Shown here one piece after another: positions 21,713 through 32,737 of a stretch of DNA of 64,000 nucleotides. The stretch comes from Pegoplata infirma (Eukaryota > Arthropoda > Insecta > Diptera > Anthomyiidae). The stretch lies in NCBI GenBank assembly GCA_963921195.1, contig OY992536.1, positions 181,172,995 to 181,236,994 of the forward strand. Direction: 5' to 3'. Each line of letters begins with the position of its first letter. The first letter of the stretch is position 1. Below the pieces are notes generated by a model. The model was not told the origin of the DNA and made no database searches. It worked only from the letters and a program-made list of their open reading frames with translations. Position numbers and translations under genes: made by a program.

Positions 21713-22499
21713 AAAACAAGTAGAAAAGTTAAATTCAACTTGGCCGAATCTATGAATACCCTCCATAATGCCCTTTTAAGTGATAGTAAATTTTCTAACG
21801 TGAAAAAATAACATTTTTGATTAGTTTTTATTTTGTGTAAAAAAAACTTTTTTAAGTAATTTTTGAAAAAAAAAAAAATAATTTAGTAACTTTTTTTTTT
21901 GAGTGTAAATTTTTTTTTGAGTGTATTTTTTTTAGTGTACAAATATTTTTAAGTAACAAAAATACGTTGTAAAATATTTTTTTGACTAACCAATTTTTTT
22001 AAAACATGTTTAACGGGTTTTCCACTTATGAATTTAAGGTGAAACTAATCTGAAATTCACGGTTTTGCTAATAACTTTTGAACCACTGGACCGATTTGGC
22101 TGAAATTTAAAACAAACCAGGCTCAGGAAACGGCAAATATATATGCCAGCATCCTCAGAATTGCCTTTCGAATGTTAGCGTGTGTTTTATCTCGTAAATT
22201 CACAAAAACCACTTGCCGAAATTCAGTCTGGATTGCAATACCAATCTGACCAGGTAAATGTCCAACTTATAAGTCAAACTTCAGGAGTCTCCGTATAGTC
22301 TTTCAAAAGTTAGCGTGTTTTCAACAGACAGACTGACAGACGGACGGACGGACATCGCTAGATCGTCTAAAAATCGTTCGAGGATCATAAATATATTTAC
22401 TTTGTGGGGTCCTAGACCAATATTTCGAGGTGTTACAAACGAAATGACAAACTTGTACTATATACCCTCTATCACTAGAGTGGAGGGTATAAAAAAAAA
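21713..22499 (+). mobile_element. DINE-1-like element, family A, complete copy
   Basis: The best full reference copy: 5' end AAAACAAGTAGAAAAG, TTGGCCGAATCTATGAATAC; T/A-run centre; TTCACGGTTTTGCTAATAAC; GACAGACTGACAGACGGAC; CTAGATCGTC; GTGGGGTCCTAGACC; 3' hairpin TATACCCTCTATCAC...GTGGAGGGTATA followed by A. No coding capacity. Non-autonomous Helentron-type by analogy with DINE-1. Confidence 0.8.
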
Positions 22500-23039
22500 T
22501 CCAATACGGAGTTTTTGTTTTGTTTAATTGTGAACGTGTAAGTCTTTTATTAAATAATATTTTAATAAATAAAGAATTAAATTTGAAAAACTTTGCTGAC
22601 ACGTTATCATGGTCGTTCCGGTGAAAAATGATATTGAAAATTTTCGAGACCTTATAACGGGATTGCCCTATGAAATTGAGAGGAAAATATTTTGAGCGAA
22701 AAAATATTTTTGTGAAAAAAGAAATGGGAATAAAAATAAGTTTAAGTGAGAAATATTGAGTAAAAAAATTGAGTACGAAAAATCCATGAAAAAGGATCAT
22801 TCCATATTGTTACGTTCTGCATTCCATTTTGCTCCTCGTGTTATTCCGAGTCGTTTCAAGTTTCATCTCATTTCAGTCCATGTAAGTTTCATTCCTTTTC
22901 ATACTACATGCTTTAAAGAAATAAAAAAATTCTAAAGTTTTTATCTTAGAGATATAAAAAGTGCCTTTTTACCCCACTATTATCAATTTACCTTTTTTTA
23001 TCCTAAAATTTTGAATTTTGAAATATATACTTCTCTTGG
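22500..23039. other. Spacer, nothing certain
   Basis: 22606-22695 (ATGGTCGTTCCGGTG...) opens a 28-codon frame with no recognised similarity. The rest is A/T-rich. The first degenerate satellite units begin near 22930. Confidence 0.35.
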
Positions 23040-24480
23040 ATGTTATGTATGCTGGAAGATCATTCCAGAATGTTTTTTCACCGAAGAATCATGCATTCAA
23101 AATGTCAAGTTTCTAGGAACATTATTTCAGGATATACACAAAAACCCCAAAAATACACATTTTTTACCCATTTAGAAACGGAATTTTCAAAAATACTTTT
23201 TGCAGCATGTTTTTTTTTTTTCACTGACGGATCCTACATTACAAACATCAGATGTCTAGGATAATTATTTTAGTACATACAAAGAGTTCCAAAAGTACAC
23301 TTTTTTACCCCTTTTAGAAACGGTATTTTCAAAAAGTACTTTCTGCAAAAATGATTTTCTACTGAAGGGTCCAACATTTCAAATTTCAAGTTTCTACGAC
23401 CACTATTTCAAGATATAAAAAAAGTACCGAATGTTCACTTTTTATCTCTTTTACCCCTTAGAAAATCAACATTAGAAAAAATCCGGCCTTAGTGGATATA
23501 TTTTCCAAAATGTAGACCTACATTCAAAATTTCTAGTTTTTACCACCATCATTTCAAGAAATATAAAACAGTACCAAAAGTACAATTTTTCACCTTTTAG
23601 AAACCCCCCCCCCCCCTCCCCCCCCCCATAGAAACGGAATTTTCAAAAAAGTACCTTATCCAGGATATTTTTTTTTTTTAACGAAGAATCCTTTACTCCA
23701 AATATTAAGTTTCTGGGACCATTATTTTAAGATATATAAAAAGTACAAAAAGGACATTTTTTCCCCTTTTACCCCTAAGAAACAGAATTTCGAAAAAGTA
23801 CTTTTTTCAAAAAGGTTTTTCTCACTGAAGGAGCTCACGTTCAAAATTTTAAGTGATAAGTACTAAAAGTACACTTTTTTTACCGCCTACCCATGGAAAC
23901 GGAATTATCAAAAAAAGACTTTTTCCAGAATGATTTTTAAAGGATCCTACATTCCAAATATCAAGTGCAAAGAATCGATATTTCAGTAAATATAAAAAGC
24001 ACCAAAAGTACAATTTTGTACCCATTTTACCCCTAAGAAACGAAATTTCGCATTTTACTTTCGGCAAAATGTTTTTCAGCCGAAGGTTCCTACATTCAAA
24101 ATTTCAAGTTTCTACAACCGCTATTTATGGAAATATAAAACGTAGCACATTTTTTACCTCTTTAACCCCCATTAAAAACGGAATTTTCAAAAAGTATCTT
24201 TTTTAGAATTCAAAATTTCAATTTGCTATGACCCTTTTACCCCCTTAGAATCAACGTTGGCAAAACCCCAGCCTTGATGTATATATGTATATTCCGGGAG
24301 GTAAACATACATTTTAAATTTTAAGAGTTTAGGACCATTATTTCAGGATAAAAAGTAAAAAAAAAATAAATTTGTTATCCTTTTTTACCCCCTTAGAATC
24401 AACATTGGAGATCCTTAGTGGATCTGTATTCCGGGAGATGAACCTACAGTCCAAATTTCAAGTCTCTAACTTCAGCTTTT
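23040..24480. repeat. Degenerate ~140-bp satellite block
   Basis: About ten diverged units of the pattern ACCCCTTAGAAACGGAATTTTCAAAAAGTAC...GAAGGATCCTACATTC...TTTCAAGTTTCTA.GACC..TATTTCA. AGAAACGGAATT-like anchors occur near 23175, 23319, 23629, 23778, 23897, 24038 and 24176. It contains a cytosine run (23604-23628, one T). Non-coding. Confidence 0.75.
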
Positions 24481-24489
24481 TGGACTGGG

Positions 24490-24848
24490 CGATGATGAGT
24501 GAGTATTTCAGTCACTTTTCTCTTGTATATAATAGATTACTCCCAGATACTTAATCTCCTTGGAGTGTTGGAGAGCAGTATTCCCTACCAAAAATTAACC
24601 TAAATTGAGGTTTCTTTCCCTAGTAAACGGAACTGTAAAAGATTTGTTAGGTAATAGGAGGACCCAGTTCAGTGCACCATTTCATGATCAAACGAAGAGC
24701 GTTGCACATAATATCCGAGATGTATTTACCAGTTACTATAACTAGTAAATCGTCCGCGTATCCGACTGCCTGATAAGCCCTATTGTCATGCCTATGCATC
24801 AAGTTGGCTATTTTCAAAGACCATAACAGTGGAGATAGGACGCCGCAA
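24490..24848 (-). pseudogene. LINE reverse transcriptase fragment with YADD
   Basis: Reverse strand: CGVLSPLLWSLKIANLMH (motif B region), AVGYADDLLVIVTGKY (catalytic YADD), then LIMKWCTELGPP, a stop, and out-of-frame LVPFTRERNLNLG and KEIKYLGVIYY. This order matches R1/I/jockey-group LINE RTs. Stops and frameshifts make it a remnant. Both ends are abrupt; no tail or duplication found. Confidence 0.75.
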
Positions 24849-25054
24849 AGTGGGTAATTTCACGAGAAGGCGGTCAAAATTCTATATTTTTTAACTACAT
24901 CGTTATTTTTTTATGCTGTTTCTTTTGCTAAATAGGTGGGACTTTAGCCTAAAGTTTTTGCTATAAAACGTAAAAATCGACTTATGAGATCAAAAGTTAT
25001 CTGGAGTTAAAACTGAATTTTCAGTTTTTTTTGGAGTTCAAGTATAAAAATAGA
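24849..25054. other. Spacer
   Basis: A/T-rich, nothing recognised. Confidence 0.3.
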
Positions 25055-25289
25055 ATCCCGGCTAAAAATGAATTGTATATGAGCATATATGAACACATCT
25101 GACCATACTTTATTAATTCGGAAACATATATGATCATATTTTAACAAATATTAAAATTGGCGCTTATTCAATATATGACCATATATGGAAGAACATATGA
25201 TAATATGCGATCATATATTGGCCCATCCTTAACATAAATTATCATATATAATCGTACATGCGTTTGAACACTTTATTTTTAGCCGGGAT
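25055..25289. mobile_element. Small MITE with ATCCCGGCTAAAAAT ends
   Basis: ATCCCGGCTAAAAATGAA at left is matched inverted by TTATTTTTAGCCGGGAT at right. The interior is full of ATATGATCATAT-type palindromes. The ends resemble those of the foldback at 18767-20134. Target duplication not resolved. Confidence 0.65.
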
Positions 25290-25554
25290 GTTATTTTTTT
25301 TTTAAATCTTATTTCTTCTGTTTTATTTTACAACAGATATCTATTTATTATTTTTAAACTTCAATCTTTTTATAAAACATGCGCGGGTACAAGGATGGGA
25401 AAAGAAGGGAAATTTCCCCCAGACCAAATTTCAAAAAGAAAAAAAAGAAAAAAAGAAAGAAAAAGAAAGAAAAATAATAATAAAAAAGGAGGAAGAAGAA
25501 AATTTTTAAAAAAGTTTTCCGAAAGAAAAAAAATCTTGAAATTCAAAAATTTTT
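25290..25554. other. Spacer with purine tract
   Basis: 25430-25515 is an almost pure A/G tract (AAAGAAAGAAAAAGAAAG). Nothing else recognised. Confidence 0.5.
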
Positions 25555-25972
25555 CATAGAAAAAAATATGAAAATTTTTAATGGAAAAATGTTACTTAAT
25601 CTGAAAATTTTCTGTGAAAAAATATCTGTCAATCTTATTATGAATTTTGGTATAAAAAAATTACTTAGAATATGTTTTTTTTATATAGAAAAATGTTACA
25701 GGAACTTAATTTGATTCAAATAAAAAATGTTTGTCTACTACATAGGAATACGAAAAATATCTTCAAAATATTAAAAATATTGGTAGTCTTACGTTTGTTT
25801 AACTATTTTGGAAAATTTTTTCAGAATGTCTTAAAATCGGTCACAGAATCTGAGACTATTTCCATAGAAAAATTTACAAAAAAACTCTATAATTTTTCAC
25901 ATCCTCAAACATTTTCATTTTCGGATTTTTGTAGAATTCTAAAAGTTTAAGAATCTGAGCCTTTTTTTAATG
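25555..25972. repeat. ~44-bp minisatellite, left part of a split array
   Basis: Diverged units of GTCTCAGAATCTGAGACTTTTTCTATAGAAAAA. The array stops at the DINE-like insertion (25973-28039) and resumes at 28040, so the element landed inside it. Remnants of the same unit are at 54780-54840 and 55890-56050. Confidence 0.7.
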
Positions 25973-28039
25973 AAAACAAGTAAGAAAATTATAGTCGGTC
26001 AAGACCGACCATATAATACCCTACACCAAGGTTTCCCGGAAAATGGGTCCAATGGATCGATTAGATCTATATGTTGTAAAACCTTTAATAAGTGAAGAAA
26101 ACACTCACAAATCAAATTTGAGTGAAATAGGCTTCTATTTGTTGACAATAAACCGCTTTAACTGAATATCGGGCGAAATTTTCACAAGGGGCCTGAGTCC
26201 AAAACTGGTCTGATGATTATCAGGTTTGATAAGGTTATTTAAGTACGCGTTTAACATACACAAACAAAATTTTAATTAAATATTTTCTATTTTCATGAAA
26301 TTTGAGACATTTATGTGAAAATCGGGAAGGTGGTTTGTATGGGGGCTACAAGAAGAACTGGTCCGATTTCTTTGAAATTCGGAATGATGATATGTGAAGA
26401 CAAAACATGTTTACCATCCAAATTTCAAAGCGATACCTTCTATAATACGGTTACACTGCGTGACAAAAGTGACCACTATTTTAGAAAACAAGAGGTACGA
26501 CCATCATTTCTATATATTTCGGACATGCTGAATCGAATGGCGTACTCCGTTTTTCGATGTATGGTACAGTTTTCTTGCAAAATGTCGTTTAAAATTTGCT
26601 GATTTCGAGCCGGTTTTTCAACAAAAAAATTTGCAAAGTTAATGATTTTTAAATTGTTTGGCATGGAAAATAAAGATATGACTTGTAGCAATATTTCTTA
26701 TGCCAATTTGGTTTAAAGCTTTTCATCTTAAGCCCTTAAATTCGCGAATTTAATAATTTTTTGAGGTTTTCGCGAAATTAACCGCCAAGTTGGTCATTGA
26801 TTGAAAACTTGCTTTTAGTGAATCAAAAAGGCATCCCTAACAATACGAATAGTGGACAAAAAACAGCTATGTTATATGGACCATCATGATGAAAATCGCG
26901 AAAAACCGTTTTTTTGTATATGCCAGCATCACTTTACGAGATGATTTAAGACTCCATCTTTTAGTATGTAATGTGGGATTCTTAAACAATTAACTGACCA
27001 AAAATTTGGCCAAAAAAGTTTTCATTTGCAAAAGTTATCTTAACAAAAACTATTATTTTAGTGTTAACCCTACAATAATTATAGTTTTTGTTAAGATAAC
27101 TTTTGCAAATGAAAACTTTTTTGGCCAAATTTTTGGTCAGTTAATTGTTTAAGAATCCCACATTATATACTAAAAGATGGAGTCTTAAATCATCTCGTAA
27201 AGTGATGCTGGCATATACAAAAAAACGGTTTTTCGCGATTTTCATCATGATGGTCCATATAACATATCTGTTTTTTGTATACTATTCGTATAGTTAGGGA
27301 TGCCTTTTTGATTCACTAAAAGCAAGTTTTTTATGAAAGACCAATTTGGCTGTTAATTTCGCGAAAACCCTAAAAAATGAAGAAATTCGCGAATTTAAGG
27401 GCTTAAGATAACAAGTTTTGAACCAAATTTGCATAAGAAATATTGCTACAAGTCATATCTTTGTTTTCCATGCCATAAAATTTATAAATCATTAACTTTG
27501 CAAACTTTTTTGTTAAAAAACTGCCTCGAAATCAGCAAATCTTTAACGACATTTTGCAAGAAAACTGTACCATACATCGAAAAACGGAGTACGCCATTCG
27601 ATGCAGCATGTCCGAATTATATAGAAATGATGGTCGTAACTCTTGTTTATTTTTTAGTGTTCCGCAGTGTTATTAGAGTCATTTGAGCCAAAACTAAAGA
27701 GGACCTTTGTATGGGGGCTAGGTCTAAATATGGACCGATTTTTTCCAATTTCAATAGGCTTCGTCCTTGGGCCAAGAGAGACTTAAGTTTCAAATTTCAA
27801 GTCAATTGATTAAAAATTGCGACCTGTATCGTGTTTACACCGTTTACATGGACAGACAGACAGACAGACGGACGGACGGACAGACGGACGGACGGACGGA
27901 CATCGCTAAATCGACTCAAAAAGTGATTCTGAGTCGATCGGTATACTTAAAGGTGGGTCTAGGACCAATATTTCGGGTAGTTACAAACATCAGCACAAAC
28001 TCATTATACCCTGTACCACAGTGTGGTGTAGGGTATAAA
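25973..28039 (+). mobile_element. DINE-1-like element, family B, split by a foldback
   Basis: 5' end AAAACAAGTAAGAAAATTATAG, AGTCGGTCAAGACCGACC, ATAATACCCTACACC; 3' part with (GACA/GACG)n, CATCGCTAAATCGACTC, GGTCTAGGACCAATATTTCGG and hairpin TATACCCTGTACCACAG..TGGTGTAGGGTATA. It holds the foldback at 26454-27669; without it the element is ~850 bp. Confidence 0.8.
26454..27669. mobile_element. TTA-flanked foldback, ~590-bp arms
   Basis: Ends CACTGCG / CGCAGTG with TTA at 26451-26453 and 27670-27672. The empty site is in the family B copy near 30345 (ACTCTTATAACCGTG). Arms are highly similar almost to the centre (~27065), for example ACGGAGTACGCCATTCGAT in both. Open frames inside are palindrome artefacts. 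PIF/Harbinger-like by duplication. Confidence 0.85.
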
Positions 28040-28600
28040 TATCTCAGAATCTGAGACTTATTTATAGAAAAAAGGTCTCAAAATTTGAGACTTATTTGGA
28101 GGAAAAATGGTCGCAGAATCTCATACTTTTTCGATAGAAAAGGGGTCTAAGAAGCTGAGCCTTTTTCAATAGGAAAAAGGTCTCAGAATATCTGAATTTG
28201 AGACTTATTTCAAGGAATAAGGTCACAAAATCTAAATCTTTTTTAAAAAGAAAAAGGTCTCAAAGTCTGATACTTTTTTTGTTGAAAAACAGTCTCAGAA
28301 GTTGAAACTTACTCAATTGGAAGAAGGTCGCAGAATCTGAGACTATTTCTATAGGAAAAAAGGTCTGAGAAACTGAGGCCTTTTTTTAAGAAAAATTTCT
28401 CAGAATCTGCAAATTTTTCTATAGAAAAAAGGTGTCGGAATCTAAAATTTTTTCAGTACGAACAAATCTAATAATATGAGACATTTTCTAAAGTATAAAT
28501 ATCTCTAAAATATTGTAAAAATATCTCAAAAATGCTTTAAAATATGAGACTTTTTCTATAGTAAAAATTCTCAGAATCTGAGACTTTTTCTGTGGAAAAA
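28040..28600. repeat. ~44-bp minisatellite, right part of a split array
   Basis: Continuation of the array at 25555-25972: AAAAGGTCTCAGAATCTGAGACTT-type units with variable spacers, about a dozen. Non-coding. Confidence 0.75.
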
Positions 28601-28994
28601 CAGTTCTTTGACTCTAAAAATTATTCTATGCGACAAAAGTCCTGGAGACATTTTTCGTAAAGAAGAAATCTTAGATTCGGAGACATTTAATAAATTCTCA
28701 GATTTAGAAATAATAATAATGACTTTTTTTATTCGAAGTAAAAAAAAAAATCCCGCCTCAAACCAAAAAGCTGTACCCGCCACTGCATAAAATGACAACT
28801 TTTGGCCCCTGTCAACTTTCTTGGCACAATATAAATAGGCTAAATGTTGGCTTTTTTGAAACCATCTAAATTTTGATAAGGATAAATCTACAAAAAAGGA
28901 CATTTTTAAATTCACAAAAAAAAAATCCCCCAGTTAGAGGGGGTCGAATTTTGACATTTTAGTCAATGAGCACCTTTTTGGACACATGATGACG
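28601..28994. other. Spacer, nothing recognised
   Basis: A/T-rich; a run of CCCCCAGTTAGAGGGGG-like sequence at 28927-28944 forms a short hairpin. Confidence 0.35.
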
Positions 28995-29864
28995 TTCAGC
29001 AGAGAAAGATGCTACTCAACTGCTCCTCAACATTCTACTGAATGTATTGATTTTTGACATTTCAGTCAACATGTTGAGTGAGCGCTTCTAGTAGCGTAAA
29101 CAATTTATGCTACATTTAATCACAAACTGATACATAAGCTGTTTATTGAAATTATTTGTTTTTTTTTGACATCATTCAAGGAAATAAACAAAAAAAAAAA
29201 CATAAAAAAATATTTTTAATTAAAAAAGTACATAAATTAAAACCTTAAAAAAATATTTATTTTTATACCCTCCAACCACAGTATGGGGGTATACTCACTT
29301 TGCCAATCCGTGTGTGACGCATCGAAATATGGGTCTAGGACCCCATAAAGTATATATATTATTGATCAGTGATCCATTCTAAGACATTCTAGCGATGTCC
29401 GTCTGTCCGTCCGTCCGTCTGTCCGTCTGTGGAAGACACGATACAGTCCAAAGTAAAAGAGCTAGACCTGAAATTTGGCACGAATATGTCTTATAGTATT
29501 GGGCTGGTTAAGTTCGAACATGGGCAAAATCGGATCAGGGGAAAATAAGTTCCCTTCTTAAGAACTAAACCAACCCCTGAAAAACTCCATTTTTATAGGT
29601 TTTTTGTACTTTTGCTTAGCAAACAAAACATTTTTATGTCAAAAGAAGTTCAAATTCCTGCAGTTGGATCCAGGAAGGTTGTCTCCCACCACCAAACCCC
29701 CCCCCCCTCCCAAAAAAAAAAATAAAAGATTCGGCACAGCCGAATTTAATACTCTCTCTTGTTTTTCAATAATTTGAAACATTCATAAAAAAGTGCGTTC
29801 AGCAGAGTCAACTAATCAAAACATGCTACATCTCAACTGTTGAGTAGCAGGTTTTTCTGCTGAA
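28995..29864. mobile_element. TTCAGCAGA-ended element holding a DINE-like copy
   Basis: The left end TTCAGCAGAGAAAGATGCTAC is mirrored at the right by GTAGCAGG...CTGCTGAA, and CTCAACTG / CAGTTGAG pairs follow. The middle is occupied by family C at 29267-29766. Related remnant at 2565-2660. Target duplication not seen. Confidence 0.5.
29267..29766 (-). mobile_element. DINE-1-like element, family C, complete copy
   Basis: Hairpin TATACCCTCCAACCACAG..GGGGGTATA, ACTCACTTTGCC, ATTGATCAGTGATCC, CTAGCGATGTCCGTCTGTCC, the family C body, then the end CACAGCCGAATTTAATAC..CTTGTTTT. Its GGTATACTCAC is the empty site for the hAT-type foldback at 33224-34553. Confidence 0.8.
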
Positions 29865-30011
29865 AACACCCCATGTAATTTTGTTTAGCTATTATATCTA
29901 TAAAATTTTATGGAAAACGTTTTCGACGGATTTTTCTTCAATCTGTTGAAAAATTAAAAAAAAATCCCAACCTCAAAATTTAACCGATTTTTTTTAAATC
30001 AAAATTATATA
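29865..30011. other. Spacer
   Basis: Short A/T-rich stretch, nothing recognised. Confidence 0.3.
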
Positions 30012-30700
30012 TTTATACCCTACACCACTTTGTGGTATAATGAGTTTGTGCTGATGTTTGTAACTACCCGAAATATTGGTCCTAGACCTACCTTCAAGTA
30101 TACCGATCGACTCAGAATTACCTTTTGAGTCGATTTAGCGATGTCCGTCCGTCCGTCCGTCTGTCCATCTATCGGTTTAAGCACGATACAGGTCGCAATT
30201 TTCAATCAATTGACCTGAAATTTGTAACTTAAGCATCTTTTGGACCAAGGACGAAGCCTATTGAAATTGGAGAACATCGGTCCATGTTTAGACCTGGCCC
30301 CCATACAAACGCCCCCTTTGGATTCGGCTTAAATGACTCTTATAACCGTGTTATAGTAGATATCGCTTCGAAATTTAGCAGGTAATCAAACTTTGTATGC
30401 ACAAACCACCATTTCAAATTTCAAAGGAATCGGGTCAGTCCTTCTGGTAGTCCCCATACGAACTGCCCTCCCGATATTTACATAATTCCCACAAAATTCA
30501 TAAAAATGGAAATATTTGATAAAAATTTTATTTTCAGGTGTTAAACGTGTACTTTAGTAACCTAATAAAATCGGAATATAATTGGACCATTTTTGGACTA
30601 GTCCCCCACATAAAAATTTCGACCGATGTTCAGTTAAATCGATGTTCAGTTAAAACTCTTACTTTTTTTAGTTTAAGTTGGTATAAAGTTGGTGATTTTA
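30012..30700 (-). mobile_element. DINE-1-like element, family B, partial
   Basis: Hairpin end at left (TATACCCTACACCAC..GTGGTATA), CTTTTGAGTCGATTTAGCG, GTCCGTCCGTCCGTCTG, then body matching 26290-26450 and 27670-27840 without the foldback (CTTATAACCGTGTTATAGTAGATATCG). The 5' end is degraded beyond ~30665. Confidence 0.75.
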
Positions 30701-32307
30701 AAGCATTAAAAGTTTTTGTGTACTAAACATATCTTACTTTACGGCCCCTAGTGGTGCCCTTATTGGACAATTAGGATGCAGCGTCCAAACTGAAGCTCGA
30801 CATTACGTTAGCTATATCCGGTATGAATGTCGTTGCAATCGGTCCAGTACCTACTTACTGAATAACCAAATTATTGAAAATAAACCACTGTGCTCCGTTT
30901 CGTATGATTTTTATTTATTTATAATTACAAAATTAAGCATACGCCACTTATACAGTTTTCAAGCAATTATTATAATAATTATAAAAAGTTCACCAACTTC
31001 AAATGCGTGTAAAAAATTTTAGCGATGAACTAATAGGTTTTTGTAATGGAATATGTCAACTGTCATTTACTTTTGGTTTCATTCCACTCCGATTTTGGTT
31101 GTTGCACTGTGTAGTTAGTCATGAAACAAATGTTCCGACTATGAGAAACTTTTTTTTGAAAATTTTGTACAGGATAATTACAAAAATTATCAGATTTCCT
31201 GGTCCCACGGTGTTCAAATCACTGGCAGCTATTATTCTGAAAAACTACCACCTACTCTCGACAAGAATGTCATTAAAATCTGGTCACCATTTTTTATCAT
31301 ACACAATATTAGTACTTGCCAACACTTGTTCTACTCATCATCAACGTCATCTTGTACACACATCAACTGAGCTCTACTACAGTATCAGTATCAGTAACAT
31401 CAACATCTGATTCAGCGACGCATTCAAAAACGTTTGATGGACGGCAATGATAACCAAAACATTCAGCCAAACCAACCAACAACAATCAAGTATTTTTTTA
31501 CGCAGTTTTAATATTTGAATTGTGTGCTATTTCTGTATTTTTTCTGATTTTTTTTTGTATTCTAGTATTTTTTGTGTGTTTATTTGTTTGTTTGTGTACG
31601 TGTGTATGTATATTTGCGTATTGTAGTTAGCATGGCAGCTCATCATCCTTATCGTCCTCGGCATGCTTATGAGGGATAGTCGCCATCGAATATTGTTTTT
31701 GTTTGGGTTGCCAATTGTCAGATACTTATACATACGTAAGTACGTAACGTATGTTAGTGTGTTTGGGTATCCTGTTTGCTAACGCATACAAATCCTGATG
31801 ACAATTAAATGCAAAATATACACACTCGTACATTTTATACATCCTTTCGTATTATCCTTTCGTATGGCAAAAAAAAAAATATTATACACACATATGAACG
31901 AACATTCAAATATTTGTATGAATTTTATGAGAATTTGCAAATCGTTGCGTAAATTATATATGTGTGTGTGTGTGTATTTTTTTTAGATGTTTCAACAATT
32001 TTTATTTATTTTTTATTTAGTCAGAGTCAGTCTACTACTATTCTATTATCCTGCACTTATGTTGGATAAAATTGTTTCATATATTTGAATTTTTAGGGAG
32101 AGACTTTATTTGTTGGAATAATTTTTAAAATTACTATAATATAAAATTTGGCATCAAATTGGGAAAAAAAAGAAAAGGTTAGAATAGGTTTGAAGTGACA
32201 TCTAACGCACACATAGACTCGGACGTCCGTTGTGAAAACATTTTTTATTTTTTTTACTTTGAACCAACACTCAGGGAATGCCACTAATGCTGTGCATTTT
32301 TATGATA
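30701..32307. other. Largest apparently repeat-poor stretch
   Basis: No match to the repeat families here. Features: an open frame at 31003-31410 (135 codons, no recognised domain, basic and low in complexity), a T/G-rich part with microsatellite (TGTGTGTG at 31963-31975). This is the best place to look for host intergenic or intronic sequence. I cannot support an exon. Confidence 0.4.
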
Positions 32308-32715
32308 TCAGGAAAATGGGTTATGAGGACACGGAAAGAGGGAGTACTCTTTGTGGACATTTGACTTGAATACATCTACAATGAAAGAGACTGGGAAGAC
32401 TTCTGCGGGGAGTTTATTCCACATACGGCTATCACGACTGACAAACGAACCTTCTCTGTAATGCGATGTGCGATAAACTAGACAATCGGCCGGGTGGTGC
32501 GAACAAAAACTCGGGCCAAGAAGATAAGTTCACTTATTTCATCAGAACACTTTTCATGGTAATATCGATAGAACACAGCCACACAACCCATATTCCGACG
32601 ATGCTCCAATCAGTCAATAAAGCTGGATACCATTTGTCATTGATAAGTATCAACGGTCCAAGGGCTCCAAAATAGAATTTGAAGGCCCTCTCCATATATC
32701 GATAACTCTATTCTA
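32308..32715 (-). pseudogene. LINE RT C-terminal fragment (downstream piece)
   Basis: Reverse strand, with one frameshift and stops: IDIWRGPSNSILEPLDR, LEHRRNMGCVAVFYRYYHEK, SDEISELI, then in another frame CLVYRTSHYREGSFVSR, DSRMWNKLPAEVFP and a stop at 32308. This is the known LINE tail pattern (HIWAG..., SLEHRRN...FYRYYHGKCS, SFVSRTSRLWNSLP..VFP). It continues the fragment at 35095-35560: residues at the 35095 end (YIRPKVDCKSHI) join directly to IDIWRG here, so the ~2.4 kb between them is inserted. Confidence 0.75.
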
Positions 32716-32737
32716 AAACATCCTAAGTCTAACAAGT

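Noticed and set aside
22606..22695. Short frame MVVPVKNDIENF... after a possible LTR end
   Set aside because: Only 28 codons, no second LTR and no primer-binding site that I can defend.
27848..27900. GACA/GACG tracts as free microsatellites
   Set aside because: Each one lies at the same place in a DINE-like copy, next to the GATC-rich core; they are part of the element.
31003..31410. 135-codon frame in repeat-poor DNA as a possible host gene
   Set aside because: No recognisable domain, no supporting splice structure, composition like chance A/T-rich frames. Left as unsupported rather than disproved.
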